Part shown: positions 35,301-44,215 of the stretch, one piece after another
Layout: each line of letters opens with the position of its first letter
Position numbering within the stretch: position 1 is the first letter of the stretch
NCBI RefSeq assembly: GCF_020520425.1
Contig: NC_079490.1
Location: 6,324,001 to 6,388,000, forward strand
Origin: Spinacia oleracea
Lineage: Eukaryota > Streptophyta > Magnoliopsida > Caryophyllales > Amaranthaceae
Direction of reading: 5' to 3'
DNA length: 64,000 nucleotides
The notes under the pieces: generated by a model
Told to the model about the DNA's origin: nothing
The model's input: the letters and a program-made list of their open reading frames with translations, nothing else
The model's database searches: none
Position numbers and translations under genes: made by a program

Positions 35301-38300
35301 ACCGTCCGTGAAACATGAAATAAAAAAGTAAAAGTTTATGTTAAAGAGAGTAAACACATAAAATTGAGAAAGTAAGGATGAGATTGTGAGAGTAACGAGA
35401 CATGAAAAATAGGGAACAAAAAAACATGGTCGGTTTAAACAAAAAAGACAAGGATGCTAAAAATAAAATAAAAAAGGTTTGCAATGGAAAATAGAAAAAC
35501 AAGTCATGTTAAGTTGGCGGTATATATTATCTCCCTTCAATCCGCTCTATCTCAAGCCATATTTTCTTCAATCCCCAATAAATTCATACTGAACTCTATC
35601 ACCCTCTTTCAAATTTGTTTTAGTCTTCCCCTACCACTCACAATTTCGTCAGTTTGCCACTCTTTGAGCCTTATAACCAACACATCATTTGGTTTTCGTC
35701 TTACATGGTTAAACCACCATAATCGATTTTCCATCATCTTGTTCTCACTCGGTGTAACCCCTACTTTCTTCCTAATTACCTCATTCCAAAAGCAAAGTTT
35801 TCTTGTATGGCGACACATCCAACGCAATATACGTATCTTCGTCGCATTCATCTTATGAGTGTGACATTGTTTCAGAAGTCCCAACTCCCAACCCAACATT
35901 ATGTATCATATAACATGCAAGTCTAATTGGCATAGAAATTCCCTTCGGTCTATAGGGCATGCCATAGAAACCCCGTAGCACTCTTCCAACCGGGCAACAT
36001 CTCCGACCAACCCCCCTTCCTTTTTAATAATAGATCCTAGATATCGGAAGAAGTTTGCACCTTGAAAGTCCTCCCATCAAAGGTGGATCGTCTCTGCCTC
36101 CCTCGCTAAACTTACACTCCAACGTTCTATCTTACTTCTGCTCTACTTAAAGCCACGGGATTCCAAAGTATGTATCCACAGTTCCAACTCACTTTCCACG
36201 CATTCTTTTGTCTCATCCACATGCACCATGGTATACTGGAATTGAACTTGTCAATTAGTTAATAATAATATAATCTACAAACAACATGCACCTTGGCATA
36301 CAGTTTTGAATTGAACTCTTCAATTCGTCCATAACCATGTCAAAAAGGGAAGGGGTAAGTGTGAATCATCTATGCTCTCTATGCAATGTAATTTCACACA
36401 TATCCTCAAAGACTTTTTGCATGTTTTCCTTTCACATTTTGTCATTTGACTTAGGGAATTATCACCCAATATACTTAAACAAAAAAGAAAAAGGAACATC
36501 AAGTACTCACAAGGTACCCTACACTACAATTTAATTCAAATAACACCACCTTAAAGTACTCCCTCCGTTCCACAATGATGTTCCAATTTAGAATTTTGAC
36601 ACTATTCATAATTGAAGAGAATCTTCTAAATTATTTCTTAATACATAAGAAAAAACATATTCATTTGGGGTGTTGTTTGATTTGATTCAATGAATACTTT
36701 AATAATATCAAAATTTTATAATTTTTATTAATGCAGAATTAGAAATAAGAACGATGCAAAATGTGCATTGGCAAACTTGAAAAGTGTAAATTGGAACTAT
36801 CATAAGAAGTAATAATATCAAACACAATTAGAAAGAAGTCAAATTCAATTAAGAAACCCAATCCGACTTGATTATGACACCATGGTGGGAATATTAAAAA
36901 TACATATCACCAAAGTGATTCCACCATAAGCTAGGCCATCAAAATGTTATAGGGAAAAGTAATGATCTCGACTCTTAAGTGCACAACCTAATTTGACTTT
37001 TATTATAAAACTACAATAATTTTCAACCTTTATCCAAGTATTGGTTGAGATGAGCCTAGCAAAAGTGTGTTTTCATAGTAAATCAATATAGTTTCTACTA
37101 AATAAATGGTCAAACTTATCAAGTTTTGACCCCAAAATCAAATATGCCCTATTATTATGTATTGAAAGAAAAAGATTAGAAAAAGAATGGTGTTTCTTTA
37201 ACCCATAAACGAGAACAATGCATAATATTTTCGGGGAAATCTGAAATGATAATGGCTTGCGTCCAATGCAAGTGGTCTTTTGGAACTATTTATGTGAATC
37301 AAGTCTATTGGTACGAACAAACCAGAGATTCTTATTGGTGCCAACAAATAAGTGTACCAATACTTAGTTTGTATCAATTGTGCACTAATTTAGTACCAAC
37401 GAACATACTCCCTTTGATTCGATTTAATGGTTACACTTTAACTTTTCACGCTTGCTAATGTAAATATGGTACGATAAAATTAAAGAGAGTTTAAAGAGTT
37501 ACAAGAGAGTTTGATCCCAAAATACATCCGAAACGAACCCCGGAGGTTGTTCAAAATATTCAAAATTAATACTCCGTGTCTTTAATTTTGTATTTGTAAA
37601 AAAAGTACAAAATTTTGATATTTCAAAGTACACATCGAGACGAATCAAAACCATAACACTATTATTTCCTTATATATATCACAAATAAACATCAAATTAA
37701 AATTTGTAAATAGTGTCAAAAATCAAATGTAACCATTATATCAAAACAAAACAAATGGGTAGTTGTTAGTACCAATAAAAGTTGTTTGTGTCCAAAATTA
37801 ACACAAGCCACCATTGATTTAGACAACCCTATATTCAATTTAGGGTTACAAATGCACTACCCATAATTAAAAATTATATAACTTGATATTTTGAAAATAT
37901 CACAAATCCAATCCAATAAGATCTCCATTGTTCTATACTATGGTACAATTAAAAAAAGAATTAAAAAAACACTTAATTCACAAAAATTAAACAATAAAAA
38001 AAAAATCCATACCTCATCTTCCAATGGAGGTACCCAATTTCCATGAACCCACTCTCTATGGAGCCGCAAATCTGAGTCCTTGAACTCATGTTGGTCTCTT
38101 GTAGGTCTAAAATACACAGAGTATTGATTATCTTGAAGAACTTGAGTGATCACACCTTCCCACCACCCATCATTATAGGAAACATCAACTTCTTCATCCA
38201 ATTTAAAAACCCTATTGATTTCCCTTGGTGCAGTTGGTCTAATCTGTACCAAATCGACCTTCTCTTTTAGAGGGGTTGATTCATCATCTGCCAACAATGT

Positions 38301-38438
38301 CTCATATTCAATCAACACTTTCTTGTCATTTTTTGCTGGTGCTTTAACCACTGTTCCACAGAACCATGCCCCACGAAAACCATCTTCATCTATGCTGATT
38401 TCGACTTTTGCGCCCTTTTTGAACTGGAAATCAGACAT
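29305..38438 (-). CDS. AGDP1: Agenet-domain chromatin reader, AGDP1/ADCP1-like
   Basis: Exon 1 is 38438-38013 and exon 2 is 30829-30377. The third coding piece is probably 29325-29305, adding six residues and a stop. Phases agree and the total is 299 residues. Exon 1 encodes Agenet 1 (about residues 6-68, opening KKGAKVEISIDEDGFRGAWF) and Agenet 2 (about 74-138, with VSYNDGWWEGVI). Exon 2 encodes Agenet 3 (about 160-220, EVSSDEDGFEGAWF) and Agenet 4 (about 228-288, LYNDGWWVGII). Tandem Agenet pairs in Arabidopsis AGDP1 (At1g09320) bind H3K9me2 and help non-CG DNA methylation and heterochromatin. That protein has three pairs; only two are found here, so the gene is short or a third pair was missed. 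The first intron is 7.2 kb and full of transposons. The last exon rests on a good acceptor and frame only; sequence down to about 28900 looks like 3' UTR. Confidence 0.82.
29514..29775. repeat. Tandem duplication in AGDP1-like intron 2, about 138-bp unit
   Basis: GTAAAAATCATAGTGAAGAT at 29514 recurs at 29652. Both copies run on through ATCAGTCCAACT, CATAGTCCCATT and AGCCATTAATAACC to AAAAAGAACATA. They differ by small gaps and substitutions. Confidence 0.85.
30111..30371. mobile_element. Stowaway-like MITE abutting a splice donor, 261 bp
   Basis: Ends CTACCTTTGTTTCATAAAGA and (reversed) CTACCTTCGTTTCAAAATGA, flanked by TA (30109-30110, 30372-30373). The right-hand TA is part of the exon 2 splice donor of the AGDP1-like gene (minus strand GTATAC, 30376-30371), so the MITE begins at intron position 6. 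Reading through into it extends the exon 2 frame by about 80 non-conserved residues. Confidence 0.8.
31806..31972. mobile_element. Stowaway-like MITE in AGDP1-like intron 1, 167 bp
   Basis: Ends CTCCCTACATCCCAAATTAC and (reversed) CTTCTTTTGTTCCATGTTAC, both continuing TTGACACACTTTGAC. TA flanks lie at 31804-31805 and 31973-31974. Confidence 0.78.
32434..33215 (+). mobile_element. Helitron in AGDP1-like intron 1, 782 bp, with a nested Stowaway
   Basis: The element starts TCTATTACATTATACTAAAAC after a host A (32433) and ends CTAG before a host T (33216). The small palindrome CGTACGTGTACG lies about ten bases before the CTAG. Without the inserted MITE (32859-33172) it would be about 470 bp. It is non-coding. 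Confidence 0.7.
32859..33172. mobile_element. Stowaway MITE nested in a Helitron, 314 bp
   Basis: Ends CTCCCTCCGTTCCATATTTA and (reversed) CTCCCTCTGTCCCAAAATTA, flanked by TA (32857-32858, 33173-33174). The interior repeats AATAAAGTACA(T/A)GG several times. It inserted after the Helitron did. Confidence 0.85.
33631..34830 (-). mobile_element. RTE-clade LINE remnant, split by a hAT element
   Basis: On the minus strand the frame near 34825-34517 encodes the end of a plant RTE-type polyprotein: RNEIIRKKVGVA, then RLRWFGHVSRR, GRGTPKKTWRKVIEHDM. The element ends with CCCCAAATCATTTTGGGAC, then AAGG and TTTTGTTGTTGTTGTTGTA, the TTG-type tail usual for plant RTE. Only the last few hundred bases of a LINE are present, so it is 5'-truncated. 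A 551-bp hAT element (33678-34228) sits near its 3' end. Confidence 0.75.
33678..34228. mobile_element. Non-autonomous hAT element with GCGC-rich ends, 551 bp
   Basis: Ends TGTTTAAAAAAGCGCGC and (reversed) AGTGTTTAAAAAAGCGC. Flanks GGGGTCGG (33670-33677) and GGGTTCGG (34229-34236) match in 7 of 8 bases. The interrupted sequence is known from the neighbouring RTE copy (GGGGTCGGCTAA at about 35284), which confirms the empty site. Each end is a run of AAGCGC/GCGCTT words; the middle is AT-rich. No transposase. Confidence 0.82.
35261..36250 (-). mobile_element. Second RTE-clade LINE remnant, about 1 kb
   Basis: On the minus strand, broken frames read as RTE reverse transcriptase C-terminus: VDETKECVESELELW, FFRYLGSIIKKEGG, ILRWMCRHTRK, NEVIRKKVGVTPSENKMMENRL, GRGRLKQI. 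It ends in TTAGCCGACCCCTAATCATT near 35281 and GGGACTAATTGTTGG near 35261. It is 5'-truncated, carries several stops and frameshifts, and lies in the same orientation as the other copy 0.4 kb away. Confidence 0.75.
36559..36810. mobile_element. Stowaway-like MITE, 252 bp
   Basis: Ends CTCCCTCCGTTCCACAATGA and (reversed) CTTCTTATGATAGTTCCAAT; the TTCCAATTT stretches pair inside the arms. TA flanks lie at 36557-36558 and 36811-36812. It is in the first intron of the AGDP1-like gene. Confidence 0.7.
37408..37759. mobile_element. Worn Stowaway-like MITE, 352 bp
   Basis: Left end CTCCCTTTGATTCGATTTAA and then TGGTTACAC; right end (reversed) CCCATTTGTTTTGTTTTGAT and then ATAATGGTTACAT. TA flanks lie at 37406-37407 and 37760-37761. 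It is in intron 1 of the AGDP1-like gene. Confidence 0.6.
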
Positions 38439-39117
38439 GTCTATCAGTCTATGTATGCTGGGTTTTGGTGTAGAAAGCAGGGGAAAACAGGGGTGTTGAA
38501 GTGAGATTGAAATACAAAGAGATTGAGGGTTTGATATAGAGTTGAGGAGGGAGACAACTATGGGGTTATTGTGAAATGAGGGTGTTGGAGAAGAGTGAGG
38601 ACCAAAGTAAGTTAGGGTTTTAGTTTTTGCTATTTAGGGCAATAGTCAAATCATGTTCTTTTGGACTTGTTTTTAAGTTAATTTTAAGTTTAGCTTGGTT
38701 CAGGCCTTCGGTCCTATTTGACCCGATAATAAAAAAGCCCAATAAGGTATAGATATGAAATAGTATAACACTACAAGAAGTATGATAAGGCCAATTACAA
38801 AGTGATCTGGTACGATAAATCACGTAAAATTGAGTTAATTTAGGCTAATGGACGTAAGCACGACATGACACAATGAGGGCACACGGGCTTCGATGGTCCT
38901 CTCAAAATTTTGAGCACGACATGAAGCTAATGGGTTTAGAATAGGGTAGGCTTATTTGAGGTCTAAGGTTTGTGGACTTAACACGAAACACGACCCACAA
39001 CCATCTTTAAGTTTTACTCTATAATACATTTCTATTTAGATACATTTGGTCCATAAAACCAAGGTCTTTGACCCACATTTCGATTTAGATTGGGAAAACC
39101 AATCTCACTCTTAAGTA
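38439..39117. other. Promoter side of the AGDP1-like gene; no other gene
   Basis: The first 150-200 bp after the AGDP1-like start codon should hold its 5' UTR and core promoter; no clear TATA box stands out. From 38690 to 39010 there are GGTCC/ACACGAC words resembling worn hAT ends, without termini that I can pair. Confidence 0.4.
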
Positions 39118-39779
39118 CTTCATCTGTTCTTATTTAGTTGACACACTTTGACTTTAGCAACATTCATACATCATCTTTTGTCCAAATTTTGTTGCTTATG
39201 CGTAAAATGAAATATAGTCATGTGAAATCTTGCTAAATTTGTCTTACTAAATATTTTTTAAAATACTAACTTTTTGTAATTTTTCCTTTTACATAATTAA
39301 ATGGATTTTTTTTCCATTTAACACCTTAAAAAAAATAGTTTTTGTAATTAAACACCTTACTTATTTTTTATTATATTTAAACACCTTAAAAATCTAAAAA
39401 TTTATAAATCAACACCGCTTAACGATTTCCATAAGAAAAAAAACGTTGATTTTTAATCTTGCTATAATTTCCAAATCATAATTTGATGGTAGAAGGAGTT
39501 GTTTACCACCATATCATGCCTTGGGAACTTTAGCATAGTTAAAAACTAATGTTTTTTCTAACAAAAATCGTCAAGTGGTGTTGATATCTAAAAAATTTCG
39601 TTTTTTAAGGTGTTTAAAAACAATAAAAAATAAGTAAGGTTAAATTACAAAAACTAGTTTTTTTAAGGTGTTAAATGACAAAAAATCCTAATTAAATATA
39701 TTAATAATAATAAATTATATTTCGTATATTGACAAATGTAACTAAAGCAATGTGTCAACTAGATAAGAATATGTAAGGA
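39118..39779. mobile_element. Stowaway-like MITE split by a Mutator-like MITE
   Basis: The left end CTTCATCTGTTCTTATTTAG, then TTGACACACTTTGAC, pairs with a right end holding GTGTCAACTAGATAAGAA. TA flanks lie at 39116-39117 and 39780-39781. Without the insert at 39303-39688 it would be about 270 bp. Confidence 0.68.
39303..39688. mobile_element. Mutator-like (MULE) MITE nested in a Stowaway, 386 bp
   Basis: The left end GGATTTTTTTTCCATTTAAC and the reversed right end GGATTTTTTGTCATTTAACA are near-perfect inverted repeats that continue inward (ACCTTAAAAAAA, TTTGTAAT). A perfect 9-bp direct repeat TAATTAAAT flanks it (39294-39302, 39689-39697), the length typical of Mutator-like elements. Confidence 0.82.
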
Positions 39780-39986
39780 TAGTATTAGACTATTAGTCAC
39801 ACATCCAAACTTATAATGGTTGGAAGATCCAGAATTAGCCTGACCCTTAAAAATAACATCTTGGAAGTTAAACGGTAAATTTAATTTGGCGGGACACTTT
39901 TACCGCGACAATAAGTTTGAATATTTATTAGTTGAAGTCTTACACCAGAACACAAACACACAGTTCTCAACCAGCTGCAAACACCC

Positions 39987-42002
39987 ATGAACATGGCAAG
40001 GCAAAACCTGCCTTTCGCCATTAAATCTGCATTAAAAACCACAATCAACTCCTTAATTTTAGAAACCCATTTGTCCAATTGCCAAAATTTGTTCCAATTC
40101 AATGAAATCCTTTGTCAAACAATCTCCACCGGCCTTATAAAAGACACTTACGCCGCGAGCAGAATCCTTCAATTTTCGGCAAGTTTGTCGTTCGCTAATC
40201 TTGATTACTCTCGCCGAATATTTGATCAGCTTGAGAATTCAAATGGGTTTATCTGGAATACCATGACGAAGGCTTATTTAGTCAGGAATTTGAATCAGAA
40301 TGTCATCACTTTGTATAAAAGCATGCGATACTGTAATATTAGTCCTGATAGTTATACTTATCCTATTCTGATTCAAGCTTGCTCTATTCGGTTTCCAGAA
40401 TTAGGAGGGAACGCGATTCATGGGCATGTATGGAAGATGGGTTTTGATTCTGACATCTATGTGAGGAACACACTGATCAAGATGTATGCTGTTTGTGGCT
40501 CTATGAGAGATGCACGCCAAGTGTTTGATGAAAGTCCTGAGTTAGATTCAGTTTCATGGAACTCAATTCTAGCAGGGTACATTCAGAGTGAAGATTTAGA
40601 AGCAGCCAAAGAGCTGTATGATCTGATGCCGAAAAGGGATATATTTACAGCAAATTCAATGATTGTTTTGTTTGGTAAATTGGGTCATGTAGCTGAAGCA
40701 CGCCAATTATTTGATGAAATGAGAGAGAGGGATAAGGTTTCATGGAGTTCTCTGATCTCGTGTTACGAGAAAAACGAGTTTTATCAAGAAGCTCTATCTC
40801 TGTTCAAGGAAATGGTGACTAATGGAGTTCTAATGGATGGGGTTGTTCTTTTAAGTAGCATTTCTGTATGTTCCAACTTGTATGATCTTCATTCAGGAAG
40901 AATGATTCATGGGTTAGCTATCAAAATCGGGGCTGATTCTTATGTAAACTTACAGAATGTCTGCATTCACTTATATGCTCGATGTGGGGATATAATGGCT
41001 GCTGAGAAGCTGTTTCAAAGCAGCCAGAAGTTGGATCAGGTATCCTGGAACTCGATGTTATCTGGGTACATGAAGTGTGGGATTCTGGAAAAAGCTCAAT
41101 CATTGTTTAACATCATTCCAATGAAAGATGTAGTTTCATGGAGTTCAATGATATCTGGGTATGCTCAACATAACCAGTTTTCTGAGACCTTGAAATTGTT
41201 CCAACAAATGCAACAAGAAGGGAAAATTAACCCTGATGAAGCGGTGTTAGCTAGTGTTGCTTCAGCCTGCACCAACTTAGCTGCACTTGATCAAGGAAAG
41301 TGGATTCATTCTTACATGAGAAAAAATGGGATAGAAATTAGTGACATTCTTGGTACTGCTTTGATAGACATGTACATGAAATGTGGATGTGTTGAAAATG
41401 CAGTAGAAGTGTTTCATGAAATGGATGACAGAGTGGTTTCTGTTTCTGTTTCTACTTGGAATGCTATCATTCTTGGTTTAGCCATGAATGGATTTGCTGA
41501 TAAAGCACTCGGGTTTTTCTCAGAGATGATAAACTATGGTGTGATTCCGAATGAGATAACTTTTACAGGAGTTCTTGGAGCTTGTCGCCATATGGGATTA
41601 GTTGATGATGGGCAACACCATTTCAGGTCCATGGTTAGAGATCACGGTATAGAACCGAATGTGAAGCACTATGGATGCATGGTGGATCTTCTTGGACGGG
41701 CGGGTTTTCTCAAAGAAGCAGAGGAACTTATAGTGAATATGCCAATGGAACCTGAAATGACCACTTGGGGTGCACTTCTTGGTGCTTGTAAGAAACACGG
41801 TGATAACGTTATGGGAGAACGGGTTGGAAGGAAGCTTGTTGAGCTGCATCCTGAGAATGAGGGGGTTCGTGTAATGTTGTCTAATATCTGTGCTTCGAAA
41901 GGTGATTGGGGTGATGTACTTGAGATCTGGCAAAAAATGGGAATGTATGGAACAGATAAAGCTCCAGGATGGAGTTTAATTCAAGGCAATGGATATTCTT
42001 GA
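39987..42002 (+). CDS. Pentatricopeptide repeat (PPR) protein, PLS class with E motif
   Basis: An intronless gene of 671 codons. After a short N-terminal leader (MNMARQNLPFAIKSALKTT) come tandem PPR motifs from about residue 75 to 570; typical motif ends are VSWNSILAGYIQSEDLEAA, VSWSSLISCYEKNEF, VSWNSMLSGYMKCGILEKA and VVSWSSMISGYAQHNQ. The C-terminus (PEMTTWGALLGACKKHGD and on) is an E motif; it stops after PGWSLIQGNG, with no DYW deaminase domain. Such proteins are usually imported into mitochondria or plastids and guide RNA editing or processing. The RNA target cannot be told from this reading. A second Met two codons later could also start translation. I cannot name the Arabidopsis orthologue. 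Confidence 0.9.
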   Translation: MNMARQNLPFAIKSALKTTINSLILETHLSNCQNLFQFNEILCQTISTGLIKDTYAASRILQFSASLSFANLDYSRRIFDQLENSNGFIWNTMTKAYLVRNLNQNVITLYKSMRYCNISPDSYTYPILIQACSIRFPELGGNAIHGHVWKMGFDSDIYVRNTLIKMYAVCGSMRDARQVFDESPELDSVSWNSILAGYIQSEDLEAAKELYDLMPKRDIFTANSMIVLFGKLGHVAEARQLFDEMRERDKVSWSSLISCYEKNEFYQEALSLFKEMVTNGVLMDGVVLLSSISVCSNLYDLHSGRMIHGLAIKIGADSYVNLQNVCIHLYARCGDIMAAEKLFQSSQKLDQVSWNSMLSGYMKCGILEKAQSLFNIIPMKDVVSWSSMISGYAQHNQFSETLKLFQQMQQEGKINPDEAVLASVASACTNLAALDQGKWIHSYMRKNGIEISDILGTALIDMYMKCGCVENAVEVFHEMDDRVVSVSVSTWNAIILGLAMNGFADKALGFFSEMINYGVIPNEITFTGVLGACRHMGLVDDGQHHFRSMVRDHGIEPNVKHYGCMVDLLGRAGFLKEAEELIVNMPMEPEMTTWGALLGACKKHGDNVMGERVGRKLVELHPENEGVRVMLSNICASKGDWGDVLEIWQKMGMYGTDKAPGWSLIQGNGYS

Positions 42003-42064
42003 TCCATGTCATATAACAAAGACAATACAAGCAAAATACAGGAGTAAACCTGATCAACTATAGC

Positions 42065-42899
42065 TAGGGGTGTAAGTGGATTAAGAAAAGTCCAAAGTCC
42101 AATCCAATCCAGTCCAAACTTGTCGGACTGGATCGGACTTGTAAAAATTTGGATCGGACTCGGACTCGGACTCAAATTACCAAGTCCAATTATTTTTGGA
42201 CTGGACTTGGACTCAACCTTTTGTAGTCCAAAAATCCAATTAAATAAAAAGTTTTATGATATTATTTATAGATAAACATATGCACTTTAAAAGTTTTGTG
42301 AAATATGTGATATTTGGGCCTTTAATAACTATGTGCAACAAAAAAAACAACCAAAATATTACATTCCATATAAAACCCACATCAACCTCTTTCTCTTTGC
42401 TTTTCTCGTCGGTTGTGATGGTTGATTATTGAGCTTTAATATATTTTAAAATTTTGTTTTTTTAAGAACTATAAACTTTTTTTGGCCAAGTATTTTGATG
42501 TGTAAGACATATTGTTATTTACAATTATATCTATTGCTTAATGGCTAGTTATTTAAGCTTTATGGAAGAGTCTTGTCGTTATAGGTATTAAAACATTTCA
42601 TACCCAATATTTAGTACTCGTACATTTTGTTTTATGTGGCAGAAAAGTTAGTCGGTAGCAATATTATTTGCATTATGATCGAACCATTTGAATTTACTTT
42701 TTTATATAAAAAAATTTAAAATGAAGTTTCTTTTCTAAAAAAAAAATGGACCAGATTGGACTGGATTCGGATTCAAGAAACTTTTCATGGATCGGACTCG
42801 ATAAAAGTTTGGATCGGACTCGGACTCAAATATCCAAGTCCAAAAAATTTTGGATTGGATTTGGACTGCAAAATCCAGTCCATCCAATTTACACCCCTA
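42065..42899. mobile_element. Non-autonomous hAT element with GGACTC-rich ends, 835 bp
   Basis: Ends TAGGGGTGTAA and TTACACCCCTA. Flanks ACTATAGC (42057-42064) and ACTATAAA (42900-42907) match in 6 of 8 bases. Each end has 100-150 bp of GGATCGGACTCGGACT / AGTCCAATCCA words, while the middle is AT-rich. It begins only about 60 bp after the stop of the PPR gene and may lie in its 3' UTR. Open frames at 42746-42965 are made of these words and are not genes. Confidence 0.8.
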
Positions 42900-44215
42900 A
42901 CTATAAACCAGCCCGACCCAACACGAAAAAGTACGGGTTTTGACAACCTAAAACACGCCTTTTAAGACTAAAGCCTGAGCCCGGCCCGAAGCCCATTCAG
43001 GACCGGAAAGCTTGTCCAAGTTAACGGGTTTGCGCATGATTTTTTGTGCTAAAGCATGATCCAAAGCCCATTAAGGCCCGGAAAGCCCGCTCCAAATTTA
43101 TGGGTTTGGGGATGATTTTTTGCGTTAAATCCCGGCCGGGCCTGAATCTTGATCACCTATGTACAGAAGGGATTGCTTTCCAAATTTGAACTGGAAAGCC
43201 ATGCCATAAAACAATCGAGAATTACTGAAATTCGGACATGAAGAAACAGCTTTCTGTGGATGTGTAGTGAGTATACATGGGAGATTTCTTATACAAAAAG
43301 AGTGGAAATTATACAAAATGCGAATAATATCTTTTCTGAAACCATGGCAGCCTATGATGACTGCTGCCTGCTGGTTTGAATCCGAGACATAGAAGGAAGT
43401 TATACAGGTTATTTACCTTCTCAAAAGGAGAAATATCAGGATTTCAGAAATTTCATGCACAAAGTACAGCTGAGTGGCATCTATCTGATTTCTGAGTTGA
43501 TGGTTCCATAATTCTTTCAAGTGACCTTTCCCCAATCATCTCTCTTTGCGCTTCTCTCCTTTAGATGCAAACAAAATGCTCCTAAACTCAACAGTTTCCA
43601 CTTCTGCAAATTCTCTTAAATATAAGTTTTGGGCTTCCTCGCTTCCTCCAATAACCAGTTGTGAAAGTTTTTTCAGAGAACAAATACTCTGAATATTCTG
43701 GCACATTTCAGATAATGTCAGGATCAAACTTACTATTAGGTTTTCCTGCTTCCAAAACAACCTGCTTGAGCTACCACAATTCCAGGATCAAACTTACTAT
43801 GATGAGAATGAGACAAAACTTGAGTGGATTTAATCAAGCAATCTGCATCAGCAAATAGTTCGATAACAGAGGCCTCAAGTCCTCAACCCTGCATAAAATG
43901 TTACCAAAGGATAAAGGATAGATGATTCAGAATGTAACTTTGTATAATTGTATGTGTTTCTGAGTTCCTGCTCTGAAATGTTTGCTTAGAAATGAAAATT
44001 TCACCTTCGGTTGACAAATCCTCCAGAATGACTTGATTTATACTTCCATGTCCTATATTCTACAACGCTCCGTTCCTTCAGTCAACACTCATTCTGCAAC
44101 AATTTGCTATGCAACCCAGATTTCCAATTTTCTCCCACAAAACAGATGCAATCCATGTATAAACAGATGCAATCCATGTATAAGCGTTACTGAACATGTG
44201 ATCAGAGTGTGCCTT
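42900..44215. other. Spacer between two convergent PPR genes
   Basis: 42908-43140 has GCCCGG/AAGCCCATT words and may be another worn hAT end. 43140-44215 is likely 3' UTR of the minus-strand PPR gene plus spacer. A 20-bp unit (ACAGATGCAATCCATGTATA) occurs twice in tandem at about 44143-44182. No gene recognised. Confidence 0.45.

Noticed and set aside
42746-42965. Two overlapping plus-strand frames with repeated short peptide words
   Set aside because: They are produced by the GGACTC/GGATCGG words of the hAT element at 42065-42899.
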